NCBI RefSeq assembly: GCF_012922555.1
Contig: NZ_WIPK01000004.1
Coordinates: forward strand, 1-64,000
DNA from: Paraclostridium dentum
GTDB lineage: Bacteria > Bacillota > Clostridia > Peptostreptococcales > Peptostreptococcaceae
Reading direction: 5' to 3'
DNA length: 64,000 nt
Position numbers and translations under genes: made by a program. Positions 44,509 to 53,984 of the stretch are shown in pieces. The notes under the pieces were generated by a model. The model searched no databases and was not told the origin of the DNA. It was given only the letters and a program-made list of their open reading frames with translations. Positions within the stretch are counted from its first letter, which is position 1, and each line of letters opens with the position of its first letter.

Positions 44509-47229
44509 TTATTTATATGCTTTAAAGTTTTTTAATCTTAATGCATTACTAACTACAGATACTGAACTTAAACTCATAGCAGCCGCTGCTATCATAGGGT
44601 TTAATAAAGGTCCTCCAAATAAATATAAAATTCCTGCTGCGACAGGTATACCTATTGTATTATATCCAAATGCCCAGAATAAATTTTGCTTAATGTTTTT
44701 AATTGTTTCTTTACTTAATTTGATAGCTGTAGGGACATCCATAAGATCACTTTTCATTAATACAATGTTTGCAGATTCAATTGCAACATCAGTTCCACTT
44801 CCTATAGCAATACCTATATCAGACTTAGCTAATGCAGGAGCGTCATTAATTCCATCACCTACCATTGCTACAAAATTCCCTTTCTTTTGAAGTTTTTTAA
44901 CTTCATTTGCTTTATCTTCTGGCAATACTTCGGCTAAAACAATATCTATACCAACTTCATTTGCTATTGCATTTGCTGTTTTTTTATTATCTCCAGTAAC
45001 CATGGCAACTTGAATTCCCATTTCATGTAATCTTTCTACTGCTTTTTTACTGTTTTCTTTAACTATATCAGCAACAGCTATTATACCTGCTAGTTTATTA
45101 TCAATAGATATATACATTGGAGTTTTACCTTCACTTGCTAATTTATCCGAAATTGCCTCTAACTCACTTATACTTATATTTTTATCATCCATAAGTTTCT
45201 TATTTCCTAAGAATATATTCTTTTTATCTATTGTTACTTCTATACCATGACCTGTTATAGAGTTAAAATTAGTTACATTTAAAATTTCTAATTTTTCTTC
45301 CTCGCCTTTTTTTACTATAGCCTCTCCAAGTGGATGTTCTGACCCTTTTTCTGCACTTGCTGCAAATTGAAGAAGCTCTTTTTCACTAACTATATCAGTA
45401 GTTACAATATCTGTTACAACAGGTTTTCCTTCTGTTATAGTTCCTGTTTTATCAAATATTATAGTATTTATTTTATGTGCAGACTCTAGTGCTTCTCCAC
45501 CTTTTATTAATATACCATTTTCTGCCCCTTTACCTGTTCCAACCATTATAGCTGTCGGTGTTGCAAGTCCTAATGCACATGGGCAAGCTATAACTAATAT
45601 AGATATAAAAATAGTTAGAGAAAATACTAAGTCTTTTCCACCTACAAAGAACCAAAGTAATGCACTTATTGTAGCTATTGCTAGAACTGTTGGCACAAAA
45701 TAACCAGATACAGTATCAGCTAATTTTGCTATAGGCGCTTTGCTTCCTTGTGCATCTTCAACTAATTTTATAATCTGAGCAAGAGCAGTATCACTTCCTA
45801 CTTTTTCTGCTTTGAATTTTATATTACCATTTTTATTTATACTAGCTCCAGTTACCTTATCTCCAACTTTTTTCTCAACAGGCATACTTTCTCCTGTAAG
45901 CATAGATTCATCTACTAAAGTATGTCCTTCAATTACTATCCCATCTACAGGTATCTTACTTCCTGGTTTTACTACTATAATATCATCTTCTTCAACTTCA
46001 TCAATTGGTATTTCTAACTCCTGTGAATTTTTTATTATTATAGCAGTCTTTGGCTGTAATCCCATAAGAGTTTTTATAGCTTCTGAAGTTTTTCCTTTAG
46101 ATCTAGTTTCTAGATATTTCCCAAGTAATATTAGTGCTATTATTATACCAGCACTTTCGTAATATAATTGATGATCATGTCCACCTACATGCCCAATTTT
46201 TCCTGTAGCAATTTGTATAGTCGTATACATGCTGTATATAAGAGCTGAAGCTGTACCTATTGCAACTAAAGAATCCATGTTTGGACTTTTAGTTATTAAT
46301 GCTTTAGTTCCATTTATATAAAACTTGTATCCTGCTCCGATTATAGGTATTACTAATAATAATTGAACTAATGCATAGTTTAGTGAATTATGCATAGGGT
46401 TTATAAACTCTGGTATAGGTAATGGCCCAAATGGTTTAGGCATCATCGGCCCCATAGCTATATATAATAATGGAATTGCAAATATCATTGATACTATAAG
46501 CTTATTTTTAAGAACCTTTATTTCTTTTTCTTTTCTTATTTTATCTTCATCTATATTATTGTCTTTAATTTTTTCTACAACTTTATAACCTGATTTTTCT
46601 ATTGCACCCTTAATTTGTGATAACTTTACTTTTGATCCATCATACTCTATTGTTGCTTTATCTGTTGCTATATTTACATTTACAGATTTAATACCATCTA
46701 GTTTTTTTATACCTCTTTCAACTGCTTTTGCACAAGATTGACATGTCATTCCTTCTATTTTTATATCAATTTGCTTAGCTTCATCTATAACTTTATAACC
46801 TGCTTTTTCTATTGCACCCTTAATTTGCGATAATTTAACTTTTGATCCATCATAAGTTATTGTTGCTTTATCTGTAGCTATATTTACATTTGCAGTTTCT
46901 ATTCCATCTAATTTTTTTACACTTCTTTCAACTGCCTTTGCACAAGATTGACATGTCATTCCCTCTATTTTTATATCAATTTTTTCAAATAATTCTGTGT
47001 TTTTCACCTCTTCTTTTATACCATACCCTGCTTTTTCTATTGCATCCTTTAAATCCGTGAATTTAACTTTATTCGGATCATACTCTATATCCAGTTTTTC
47101 TGTTGCTATGTTTACATTCTGATTTTCTACCCCATCTAATTTTTTAACTGCTTTCTCAACAGCTTTTGCACAAGCTGCTCAAGTCATCCCAGTTATTTTA
47201 TAAGTACTTTTATTTGTATTTATACTCAT
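44509..47229 (-). CDS. copA: Copper-exporting P1B-type ATPase with three HMA domains, the first with in-frame TGA in its CxxC: candidate selenoprotein
   Basis: 906 codons from ATG 47229. The first HMA domain reads KITGMT, TGA (47181-47179, codon 17), [11 protein letters not shown], where relatives and the next two HMA domains have [11 protein letters not shown]; so TGA replaces the first Cys and gives U-x-x-C. The frame runs on through two more HMA domains (70-residue units) into the pump: CPC ([12 protein letters not shown]), phosphorylation site [23 protein letters not shown] hairpin with loop GAGAA begins its loop 22 nt after TGA. If TGA ended translation, only a GTG at 47007 could make a two-HMA pump, and it has no clear ribosome site. 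The CsoR-like operator upstream supports copper control. HMA domains bind Cu(I) and pass it to the pump. Confidence 0.85.
46590..47010 (-). repeat. 210-bp tandem repeat encoding HMA domains 2 and 3
   Basis: Two nearly identical 70-codon units (for example ttttctattgcacccttaat at about 46595 and 46805), both with [13 protein letters not shown]. Domain 1 upstream is related but more divergent, so domains 2 and 3 come from a later duplication. Confidence 0.85.
47146..47164 (-). promoter_or_regulatory. Candidate bacterial SECIS hairpin in copA
   Basis: Positions 15-33 after the TGA can form AGCUGUU-GAGAA-AGCAGUU with two G-U pairs; the loop starts with G at nt 22. A competing stem CAGCTT/AAGCTG lies nearer the TGA. 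Folding support is weaker than for the ArsC/Spx-like gene. Confidence 0.45.
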
Positions 47230-47268
47230 TGGTTTTCACCATCCTTAAATTTAATAGTTTATAATAAC

Positions 47269-47290
47269 ATTATATACCCCCTATGGGTAT
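47269..47290 (-). promoter_or_regulatory. copA promoter with CsoR-like operator
   Basis: The minus strand reads ATACCCATAGGGGGTATA followed by TATAAT (47274-47269). The TACCC-N4-GGGGTA pseudo-palindrome is the CsoR operator pattern of copper operons and abuts the -10 element, so a bound repressor would block RNA polymerase. No csoR gene is in the window. Confidence 0.7.
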
Positions 47291-47387
47291 TTTAAAACAC
47301 TTTTTTCATAAAATTTAATTTTATATATTTTTAACTAAAATTTATAAGTAATTAGTATTTTTTATCAACTATTAATTTCTATAAACG

Positions 47388-47424
47388 CAAAAAAGCTGAT
47401 AACCCAATAGATACCAGCATTTTT
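47388..47424 (-). terminator. Probable terminator after the MerR gene
   Basis: AAAATGCTGGTA / TATCAGCTTTTTT, an imperfect stem followed by a T-run on the minus strand. Confidence 0.55.
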
Positions 47425-48241
47425 ATTTCATTAATATTTCGATTTGACCAAGCGACTTTTCTTTTCCATCCATACCAACCCTAGTCATTATATATATTTC
47501 GTGAAAATCACCTATAGTTTCAATATTATTATCTTTTATATATTTCATAATTACATCATAATATTTGCCTGAATCTTTATATGCATCATCAAAATACATA
47601 GTTAAGTATTTCCCTTTTGGTATTTTTATTATTTTTTCATCCATAAAATTTTTATTCTCACCCAAGTTTATCATTACATTTTTATAAACTACATTCTGAT
47701 TAAATTTCATGTCGCTATACGAAGTTGTAAACGCAATTTCAGCATTTACATTTTCATAATCTTTTTCTACTTCTAATAATACTTTTCTCAAAATAATTTC
47801 AAATTCATCAGTATATCTATCTTTGCAATGATATGTTTTAAAAGTTCTTTCTTCATTCTCTTTAATAAATACAGTGTTAAGCCCTTTATCTAGTGAAATT
47901 TTTATCTTATTTTCAAGAGATTCAATTTTGTTTTTGATATTATCTAATTCTTTTAACTTTTCATAAATTATTTGTTTTTGATTTCCAAGTATATTAAAAA
48001 TTGATTCTAAAGATGTGTAGTTATGTGTTACTTCCTTTATTTCTTCTAGCGGCATCCCCATAGCTTTACATTGTTTTATTAAATCTATAGTACTAAAATC
48101 TTTCATAGAATAATACCTATATCCTGTAGTTTCATTTATGTATGAAGGTTTTAATAATTCAACTTTTTCATAATGCCTAAGAGTCTGAACCGATATATTG
48201 TTTAGTTTAGCCATTTGACCAATAGATAAATATTTTCCCAT
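47423..48241 (-). CDS. MerR-family regulator with GyrI-like effector domain (BmrR type)
   Basis: 272 aa. N-terminal MerR helix-turn-helix (YLSIGQMAKLNNISVQTLRHYEK; GYRYYSMKDF), a coiled-coil dimer helix (about 75-115) and a C-terminal drug-binding-like domain with IPKGKYLTMYF. BmrR-type proteins sense hydrophobic cations and switch on efflux pumps. The MATE gene 440 bp upstream is the likely target. RBS GAGGTG. Confidence 0.88.
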   Translation of the reverse strand: MGKYLSIGQMAKLNNISVQTLRHYEKVELLKPSYINETTGYRYYSMKDFSTIDLIKQCKAMGMPLEEIKEVTHNYTSLESIFNILGNQKQIIYEKLKELDNIKNKIESLENKIKISLDKGLNTVFIKENEERTFKTYHCKDRYTDEFEIILRKVLLEVEKDYENVNAEIAFTTSYSDMKFNQNVVYKNVMINLGENKNFMDEKIIKIPKGKYLTMYFDDAYKDSGKYYDVIMKYIKDNNIETIGDFHEIYIMTRVGMDGKEKSLGQIEILMK

Positions 48242-48312
48242 TCAATCACCTCTGCTATATTTTAGCATAATGCTCGTGTTTAGTGTATGCAACTCTAAAC
48301 TTATTATTTTTT

Positions 48313-48582
48313 CTATTTTATTATTTTCAAAAAAAACTTATTACTTCTCGGAAATTCTGCGCGTTGAATTTGTTTTAAAGCTTTTTCTAGTTTTTTACTA
48401 TCTAAATTATAAAATTGCTTATACTCAAATCCATCTTGAATCACATTAAATATATTTTGGTCAATCTTTTCAATCGTTACTTTTCTGTCCTTTTTAAAAG
48501 TAAGTAATTCAATTTTATTTCCTACATCAATTTTTTTTAAATTTTCAAATGCATATTTTCTAAAATTTTTTATATCTATCAA
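48313..48582 (-). CDS. Small protein, unknown
   Basis: 89 aa, basic, start TTG 48582 with GGAGG about 11 nt upstream. Alternating charged and hydrophobic residues (IELLTFKKDRKVTIEKID; FNVIQDGFEYKQFYNL) suggest a compact alpha/beta fold; the pattern resembles small DUF proteins that bind nucleic acid, but I do not recognise it. Confidence 0.55.
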   Translation of the reverse strand: MIDIKNFRKYAFENLKKIDVGNKIELLTFKKDRKVTIEKIDQNIFNVIQDGFEYKQFYNLDSKKLEKALKQIQRAEFPRSNKFFLKIIK

Positions 48583-48644
48583 TTTAATTTAATCCTCCAT
48601 ATAATTTTAATTATATAATGGTTTTACCCTTTTTTTGAAAAAAT

Positions 48645-48681
48645 AAAAACTGAACCCTTTAATTAGAGTCCAGTTTTTTAT
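48645..48681 (-). terminator. Terminator after the MATE gene
   Basis: AAAACTGGAC / GTTCAGTTTT with a 12-nt loop followed by TATTTTTT. Confidence 0.7.
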
Positions 48682-50031
48682 TTATATATTAGATGCATCG
48701 CCTAAAATTATATTTTGACTTTGCTCTGATTCACTTATTACTTTGGCAGTATATTTTCTTACATTGGCCATTATATACATAACTATAAATGTTATAGATT
48801 CTGAAACTAATACACTTGACCATATTCCATTTAAACCAAATAACTTTGGTAATACAATTAAACAGATAGGTAAAAATATAATTGATCTAAATACACAAAT
48901 TAAGTTTGAAAATTTAGGTATTTCAATAGCTTGATAATAAACTAATGTATTTAAGTTTATACTTCCTATTATATACGCTAAACATGCTATCTTTATACCA
49001 TGATACCCAAGTTTTGCTATGTTTGGATCAGTTGTAAATATACCAACAATACTTCTTCCAAATACATAGCATATCAATGCCGCTGTTATACTAACAACTA
49101 ATGAACACTTGCAATTTATCTCATAGAATTTCAACATTTTTTTAGAATCTCTTCTTCCAAAATTATAACTTATAAGAGGTTGTGCCCCAAATGTTAATCC
49201 TAGTAAAACCATATAAATATTTGTAGTTATATAGTTTATTATACTATATGTCGATATACCTATTTCTCCCATAAAGTTTGACAGTGCTATATTGTGTAAG
49301 AACACAATGATTGAAAAACTTGCTTGTCCAAAGAATGATGGGAATCCAATATTTAAAACTTCTTTTATTGTATCTTTATTTAAAGATGTATTTCCAAAGC
49401 TTAAATACCCTCTTTTCTTTAAGAAATGTGGAAGAAGTATAGCTACTGTGACTATTTGTCCTAACCCTGTAGCTATTGCAGCTCCCTTTATTCCCATGCC
49501 TAAAGGAAATATAAATACATAATCTAATATTACATTAGTTATAGCTCCTGCAATAGTTGAAACCATCGCAAGTTTTGGTCTATTATCATTTCTTACAAAA
49601 CTATTTAATACTATACCAACTAAGTTAGGCGTGCAAAAAATAGCATAATATTTAAGGTACTCAACGGCTAAAGGTTCTAAATTATCCGTTGCTCCTAACA
49701 GCCTTACAATTGGACCTGTAAATACGATACAAACGATACTTGTTACTATACTTATAATTAATAATAGCTTAAATACTTGTCTAAATATATCAACTGCTTT
49801 ATCTATATCTTCAGCACCTACATTCTTAGATACTAAAGCACCTCCTCCAACTGCTAGCATACTTGCAATACCAAATAAAACTACAGTAAATGGAAGAACT
49901 ATATTTACAGCTGCTAATGCAGAGTCTCCGACACCTTGGCCAACAAAGATTCCATCGATAACGGTATATAATGACGATATAAACATTGCCAATGATGATG
50001 GTACTGCATATCTTAAAAATTCACTAACCAT
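48682..50031 (-). CDS. MATE-family efflux transporter
   Basis: 449 aa, twelve transmembrane segments in two homologous halves. N-terminal LRYAVPSSLAMFISSLYTVIDGIFVGQGVG and FSIIVFLHNIALSNFMG are typical of MepA-like drug/sodium antiporters. Start ATG 50031 has GGAGGG at 5 nt; an in-frame start 75 bp upstream lacks such a site and would add a hydrophilic extension. Probably controlled by the MerR protein downstream. Confidence 0.9.
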   Translation of the reverse strand: MVSEFLRYAVPSSLAMFISSLYTVIDGIFVGQGVGDSALAAVNIVLPFTVVLFGIASMLAVGGGALVSKNVGAEDIDKAVDIFRQVFKLLLIISIVTSIVCIVFTGPIVRLLGATDNLEPLAVEYLKYYAIFCTPNLVGIVLNSFVRNDNRPKLAMVSTIAGAITNVILDYVFIFPLGMGIKGAAIATGLGQIVTVAILLPHFLKKRGYLSFGNTSLNKDTIKEVLNIGFPSFFGQASFSIIVFLHNIALSNFMGEIGISTYSIINYITTNIYMVLLGLTFGAQPLISYNFGRRDSKKMLKFYEINCKCSLVVSITAALICYVFGRSIVGIFTTDPNIAKLGYHGIKIACLAYIIGSINLNTLVYYQAIEIPKFSNLICVFRSIIFLPICLIVLPKLFGLNGIWSSVLVSESITFIVMYIMANVRKYTAKVISESEQSQNIILGDASNI

Positions 50032-50129
50032 AATTTCCCTCCTATTATTTTTCCTAAAACACATTATAAAGTCTATAGTAGGTATAGAGTCAATATCATT
50101 CAACAAATATTTTAATTCTTCTAATAAAA

Positions 50130-50164
50130 TAAAAAATTCACACCTCTTAGTGTGAATTTTATTT
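50130..50164 (-). terminator. Terminator after the DUF378 gene
   Basis: AAAATTCACA-CTAAGAGG-TGTGAATTTT with T-run. Confidence 0.8.
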
Positions 50165-50174
50165 ATTATAAATT

Positions 50175-50381
50175 CTATCTATTTTTATCATCTTTTAATG
50201 TAGCTAAAGTATATAAAGAGTATAGTCCAGCTACGCCTACTAATGTAAATATACTTCTACTTATCATTGAATATGTTCCTCCAAATAAGTATCCTACAAG
50301 ATCAAGTTCAAATAGGCCTATAGAACCCCAGTTTAAAGCTCCTATAATAACTAATACTAATGCGATTTGTTTTAATAACAT
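50175..50381 (-). CDS. DUF378 family small membrane protein (YuzA type)
   Basis: 68 aa, two transmembrane helices. Family pattern IGALNWGSIGLFELDLVGYLFGG followed by VGVAGLYSLYTL. Function unknown throughout the family. Good ribosome site (AGGAG). Confidence 0.9.
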   Translation of the reverse strand: MLLKQIALVLVIIGALNWGSIGLFELDLVGYLFGGTYSMISRSIFTLVGVAGLYSLYTLATLKDDKNR

Positions 50382-50534
50382 ATTTATGCACTCCTTTATT
50401 TTTTTCTTTTAGTTATTATTTCCAGTATTTTTTCAATTATTCTTTTTTTCTAATTTTAAAATTACTATTATGAGAAAGCGTTATTCAATAATTTATGATA
50501 GTATTATTGTATAGCTATTTAGGAGGTGTTTTTT

Positions 50535-51452
50535 ATGTTTATAAGAAATGAAACTTTAGTAGACAAAGCTAAAACTTCTAAAAAACTACCCAATTTTATT
50601 TGGGCAATAATTTTAGCTTTATTGTTTCTAAATATAGGTTCAATTTTAGGGTCTATAGTTATTATTCCCTTAATTTCGTTAATAAGTTGTATACCTTTAT
50701 TTTCATCTAACCCTGATTTTTTAATGCTACTAGCGTCATTACTAAGCTTTATTGGTATATCTTTACTAGTATTTTTTAGAGTTTCAAAGATAGAGAAAAG
50801 AAGTATTAGCTCAATTGGTTTTTCTAAATACAATTGGTTTAAAAAGTATTCGATAGGATTTTTAATGGGACTAATTTTAATGAGTTTAGTAGTACTTGTT
50901 CTATATTTATTTGGGTTTGTATATGTAGAACAATCTCCTTCTCAGCCTGTAGGTAAATTTGCTTTATTAAACATATTTATTGTTTTGATAGGTTGGATAA
51001 TTCAAGGTGGAACAGAGGAAATTTTAACTCGAGGGTGGCTTATGAATATTTTAGGTGCACGCTACAATATAAACATTGGTTTATTTATTTCATCTGTTCT
51101 TTTCGGACTGCTTCACCTATTTAACCCAAATGTTAATATAGTAGCCATTTTAAATATAATACTGGTTGGGTATTTGTTTGGTCTATATGTCATAAAAACA
51201 AACGACCTTTGGGGTGCTTGTGGTATGCATAGTGCGTGGAATTTTGCTCAAGGCAATTTATTTGGATTTGAAGTTAGTGGATTAAATGTTTCTGTTGGAA
51301 GCTTATTTGATTTTAACTTAAATGGAAACAGCCTTATATCTGGTGGAGTTTTTGGACCTGAAGCTGGTATTGCATCTACCATTATATTAATAATAGGAAT
51401 AGCTTTTATTCTTTTACTTGATAGAAAAGGCTTCTTTAATAAATATTGTTAA
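50535..51452 (+). CDS. CPBP-family intramembrane metalloprotease
   Basis: 305 aa, eight transmembrane segments. Active-site motifs: EEILTRGW (EExxxR), FGLLHLFNP (FxxxH) and MHSAWN. CPBP proteins related to Rce1 are glutamate or metal-type intramembrane proteases, often tied to bacteriocin maturation or immunity. No bacteriocin gene was seen nearby. Start ATG 50535 has AGGAGG at 8 nt; the in-frame GTG at 50526 overlaps that site. Confidence 0.9.
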   Translation: MFIRNETLVDKAKTSKKLPNFIWAIILALLFLNIGSILGSIVIIPLISLISCIPLFSSNPDFLMLLASLLSFIGISLLVFFRVSKIEKRSISSIGFSKYNWFKKYSIGFLMGLILMSLVVLVLYLFGFVYVEQSPSQPVGKFALLNIFIVLIGWIIQGGTEEILTRGWLMNILGARYNINIGLFISSVLFGLLHLFNPNVNIVAILNIILVGYLFGLYVIKTNDLWGACGMHSAWNFAQGNLFGFEVSGLNVSVGSLFDFNLNGNSLISGGVFGPEAGIASTIILIIGIAFILLLDRKGFFNKYC

Positions 51453-51515
51453 TAATTATCTGAATCTAACTAATACTATTTATAACTATATTTTCTTCAG
51501 TTTAGGAGGATTTTT

Positions 51516-51863
51516 ATGCTAGAAGAGTTTATGACTAAATACATTCCTATTTTAGTAAGCATTTTTGAGTTTATGGGCGTTATAGTTATATCTATAGGAG
51601 CATTTACGGCTTTTTATTACTATATTAGAAAAGTTTTATTTAAAATAGATGTTAGCGTAAAGCATCAATTTGCTACAGCTATGGCCACAGGTCTTGAATT
51701 TAAATTGGCAGCTGAAATTTTAAAAACAGTGTTAGTGAAAACACTAGATGAACTTGTTATTTTAGGTGCTGTATTTTTGCTTAGAGTACTTATGACTTTC
51801 GTTATAGAATGGGAAATTAAACAAGATAATAATGAAAATAACAGAAAAATTAGAAGAGATTAA
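51516..51863 (+). CDS. DUF1622 family membrane protein
   Basis: 115 aa, three transmembrane segments. The pattern HQFATAMATGLEFKLAAEILKTVL followed by LGAVFLLRVLMTFVIEWEI is the family signature. Function unknown. RBS AGGAGG. It follows the CPBP gene by 63 bp and may share its transcript. Confidence 0.88.
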   Translation: MLEEFMTKYIPILVSIFEFMGVIVISIGAFTAFYYYIRKVLFKIDVSVKHQFATAMATGLEFKLAAEILKTVLVKTLDELVILGAVFLLRVLMTFVIEWEIKQDNNENNRKIRRD

Positions 51864-51960
51864 ATAACTTAGCAAAAAATTCATTTTAAATCTGCCAGCT
51901 CTTTGCCTATTATAATAAGTACATTTTAAATACAAGTATATTCATATTTTTTCATATTAT

Positions 51961-52003
51961 AAAAGGTAGTACTATAAAATTGATTTTATAGTACTACCTT
52001 TTA
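51961..52003. terminator. Strong bidirectional terminator
   Basis: AAAAGGTAGTACTATAAAA / TTTTATAGTACTACCTTTT with a 4-nt loop between convergent genes. Confidence 0.9.
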
Positions 52004-52004
52004 T

Positions 52005-53156
52005 TTATTTTATTGAATTCTTTACTTTTTTTATTTTTTTAATAACTATATCTATATCATCAAAGTTGTGTGTCGCCATAATTGTAGCTCTAAGTCTAGC
52101 TTTGCCTTTTTTAACTGTTGGATATCGTATCGCTGGTATAAACACACCTTCTTCTAATAATTTTTTACTAAATTCATTCGCAGTATCTTCATTTCCTATA
52201 ATTATAGGAACTATTGGTGTATCGCTTTTTACTTTAAATCCTATCTCATCTAATTTTTCACAGAAATATTCAATATTTTCATTAAGTTTTTTTATCAATT
52301 CAGGATTTTTTTCAATTATTTCCATACTTTTTATAGCTGCAGATATAACCGAAGGTGATAATGCTGTTGAAAAAATAAAGCTTCTTGCTTTGTTTCTCAG
52401 AAACTCTGTTATTTCACTATTTGCACATACAAATCCACCTTCGCTTCCAATAGCTTTACTTAGTGTCCCTATTGTGATATCTATATTTTTAGTATTAAAA
52501 TATTCACAACTTCCTTTGCCTTTTTCTCCTATAACACCTGTAGCATGAGCATCATCTACTATAGTTATTAAGTTGTTATCTTTTGCTATCCCTATAATTT
52601 CTTCTAAATTAGCTATATCCCCATCCATGCTGAAAACACTATCTGTAACTATAACCCCATACTTACTATTTTTTAACTTAACTTTATTTAATAAATCTAT
52701 CATATCATTGTGTTTATAAACTACAACTTTAGCTTTTGATAATCTACATCCATCTATTATACTTGCATGATTTAACTCGTCACTAAATATTGTATAGTCT
52801 TCATCACAAATTGAAGATATTACTCCAACATTAGCCATATATCCATTATTAAAAACCAAACAATCTTCATAATTCTTAAATTTAGCTATCTTTTTCTCAA
52901 GTTCTCTGTGAACATCATAGCTTCCAGTTGTTAGTCTTGATCCTCCAGATCCAACTCCATAATATTTTATACTTTCTATTGCAGCTTGCTTGATTAAATT
53001 GTTATTTGATAGTCCAAGATAATTATTTGACGCCATCAATATTACAGATTTGTTATCTATAGTTGTATATTTGTCTTGAGATTCTGTTAAATACTTAATA
53101 TCTCGGTATAAATTCATTTTTTTTAATTGTTGTATCTTTTTGTTAATATCATTCAT
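52005..53156 (-). CDS. bioF: 8-amino-7-oxononanoate synthase (BioF)
   Basis: 383 aa, alpha-oxoamine synthase of fold-type I PLP enzymes. Joins pimeloyl-CoA and L-alanine. Seen: NNYLGLSN, the Asp in TIVDDAHATGV and the PLP Lys in TLSKAIGSEGG. Glycine C-acetyltransferase is the near relative, but the bioW gene 12 bp upstream settles biotin synthesis. bioA, bioD and bioB are not in the window. Confidence 0.93.
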   Translation of the reverse strand: MNDINKKIQQLKKMNLYRDIKYLTESQDKYTTIDNKSVILMASNNYLGLSNNNLIKQAAIESIKYYGVGSGGSRLTTGSYDVHRELEKKIAKFKNYEDCLVFNNGYMANVGVISSICDEDYTIFSDELNHASIIDGCRLSKAKVVVYKHNDMIDLLNKVKLKNSKYGVIVTDSVFSMDGDIANLEEIIGIAKDNNLITIVDDAHATGVIGEKGKGSCEYFNTKNIDITIGTLSKAIGSEGGFVCANSEITEFLRNKARSFIFSTALSPSVISAAIKSMEIIEKNPELIKKLNENIEYFCEKLDEIGFKVKSDTPIVPIIIGNEDTANEFSKKLLEEGVFIPAIRYPTVKKGKARLRATIMATHNFDDIDIVIKKIKKVKNSIK

Positions 53157-53168
53157 TTTATTTTTCCT

Positions 53169-53984
53169 TTATAAATAATTTTTAAGTTGTTTTTTGCCCT
53201 CAATAAAATCCTCATAACTAATGCTTTTATTGAATTTTATATTATGCTTTACAATTACCTTTTTATTTTCAATATAATCTATACATTTACTTTTATTGGA
53301 TAAAGATGAATCATATAAAAATATCCTACCTCCTTTAGTATTTCCAATATCTTTTAACTTTGTAATTCTTACATACCCATGCTTTTTAGATGCTACATAT
53401 CCAGCTGTATAATTCGGATCATCCGAATAGCAAATTTCTCCTATAATTTGTTCACAACTTACAACTTTACTAGCTAATGTTAAAGCTTCTAAAAAATGTG
53501 AATTTTTTTCGATAGATTTATTTAATGTTTCTATATCATTTCCTTCGAAATCCATATAGGTTGCTCTTATACCTCTTTTTTTATCTTTTTCTAGTCTTTG
53601 AAATGTATTTATATCTAAAAGTATAGCACCCCTCATATTTGAAATACTCCTAATTAGTCTGATTATATTATCACTTTTATTCTGATCTATCCCAATATTT
53701 TCAAGTACCTTTTTTACAACATTAAATCCATCTAAATAATCCTCTACATTTACAGTAGTCACTGGAAGAGGCTCTATATATGTAATTTCTTCTTTGCTTA
53801 TTTCTTCTAATTTTATATTTATAAAATCCGACCTTCCCTTAGTATGATTAAATGCTCTTTTAATTAATAAACTGATAACTTTTTCTAAATTTTCTTCATT
53901 AGATATACTCTCTGCCCCAGATATATGCTCTTTTAAATCATTTGTTGTTTTAGAAGACCTCATTTTCACACTATATAATTTCAT
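53169..53984 (-). CDS. bioW: 6-carboxyhexanoate-CoA ligase (pimeloyl-CoA synthetase, BioW)
   Basis: 271 aa. Makes pimeloyl-CoA from pimelate, CoA and ATP. Family signs: N-terminal YSVKMRSSK with HISGAES, and KKRGIRATYMDF, GYVASKKHGYVRI and GGRIFLYD. Start ATG 53984 lies 14 bp inside the S-component gene with GGAG upstream, so the two are translationally coupled; longer in-frame starts are less likely because BioW proteins begin at this point. Confidence 0.92.
   Translation of the reverse strand: MKLYSVKMRSSKTTNDLKEHISGAESISNEENLEKVISLLIKRAFNHTKGRSDFINIKLEEISKEEITYIEPLPVTTVNVEDYLDGFNVVKKVLENIGIDQNKSDNIIRLIRSISNMRGAILLDINTFQRLEKDKKRGIRATYMDFEGNDIETLNKSIEKNSHFLEALTLASKVVSCEQIIGEICYSDDPNYTAGYVASKKHGYVRITKLKDIGNTKGGRIFLYDSSLSNKSKCIDYIENKKVIVKHNIKFNKSISYEDFIEGKKQLKNYL

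Noticed and set aside
47179-47229. TGA in copA as a simple pseudogene lesion
   Set aside because: Rejected as the first choice because the frame, the domain before it and the pump are intact and the stop replaces the metal-binding Cys; kept as the alternative.
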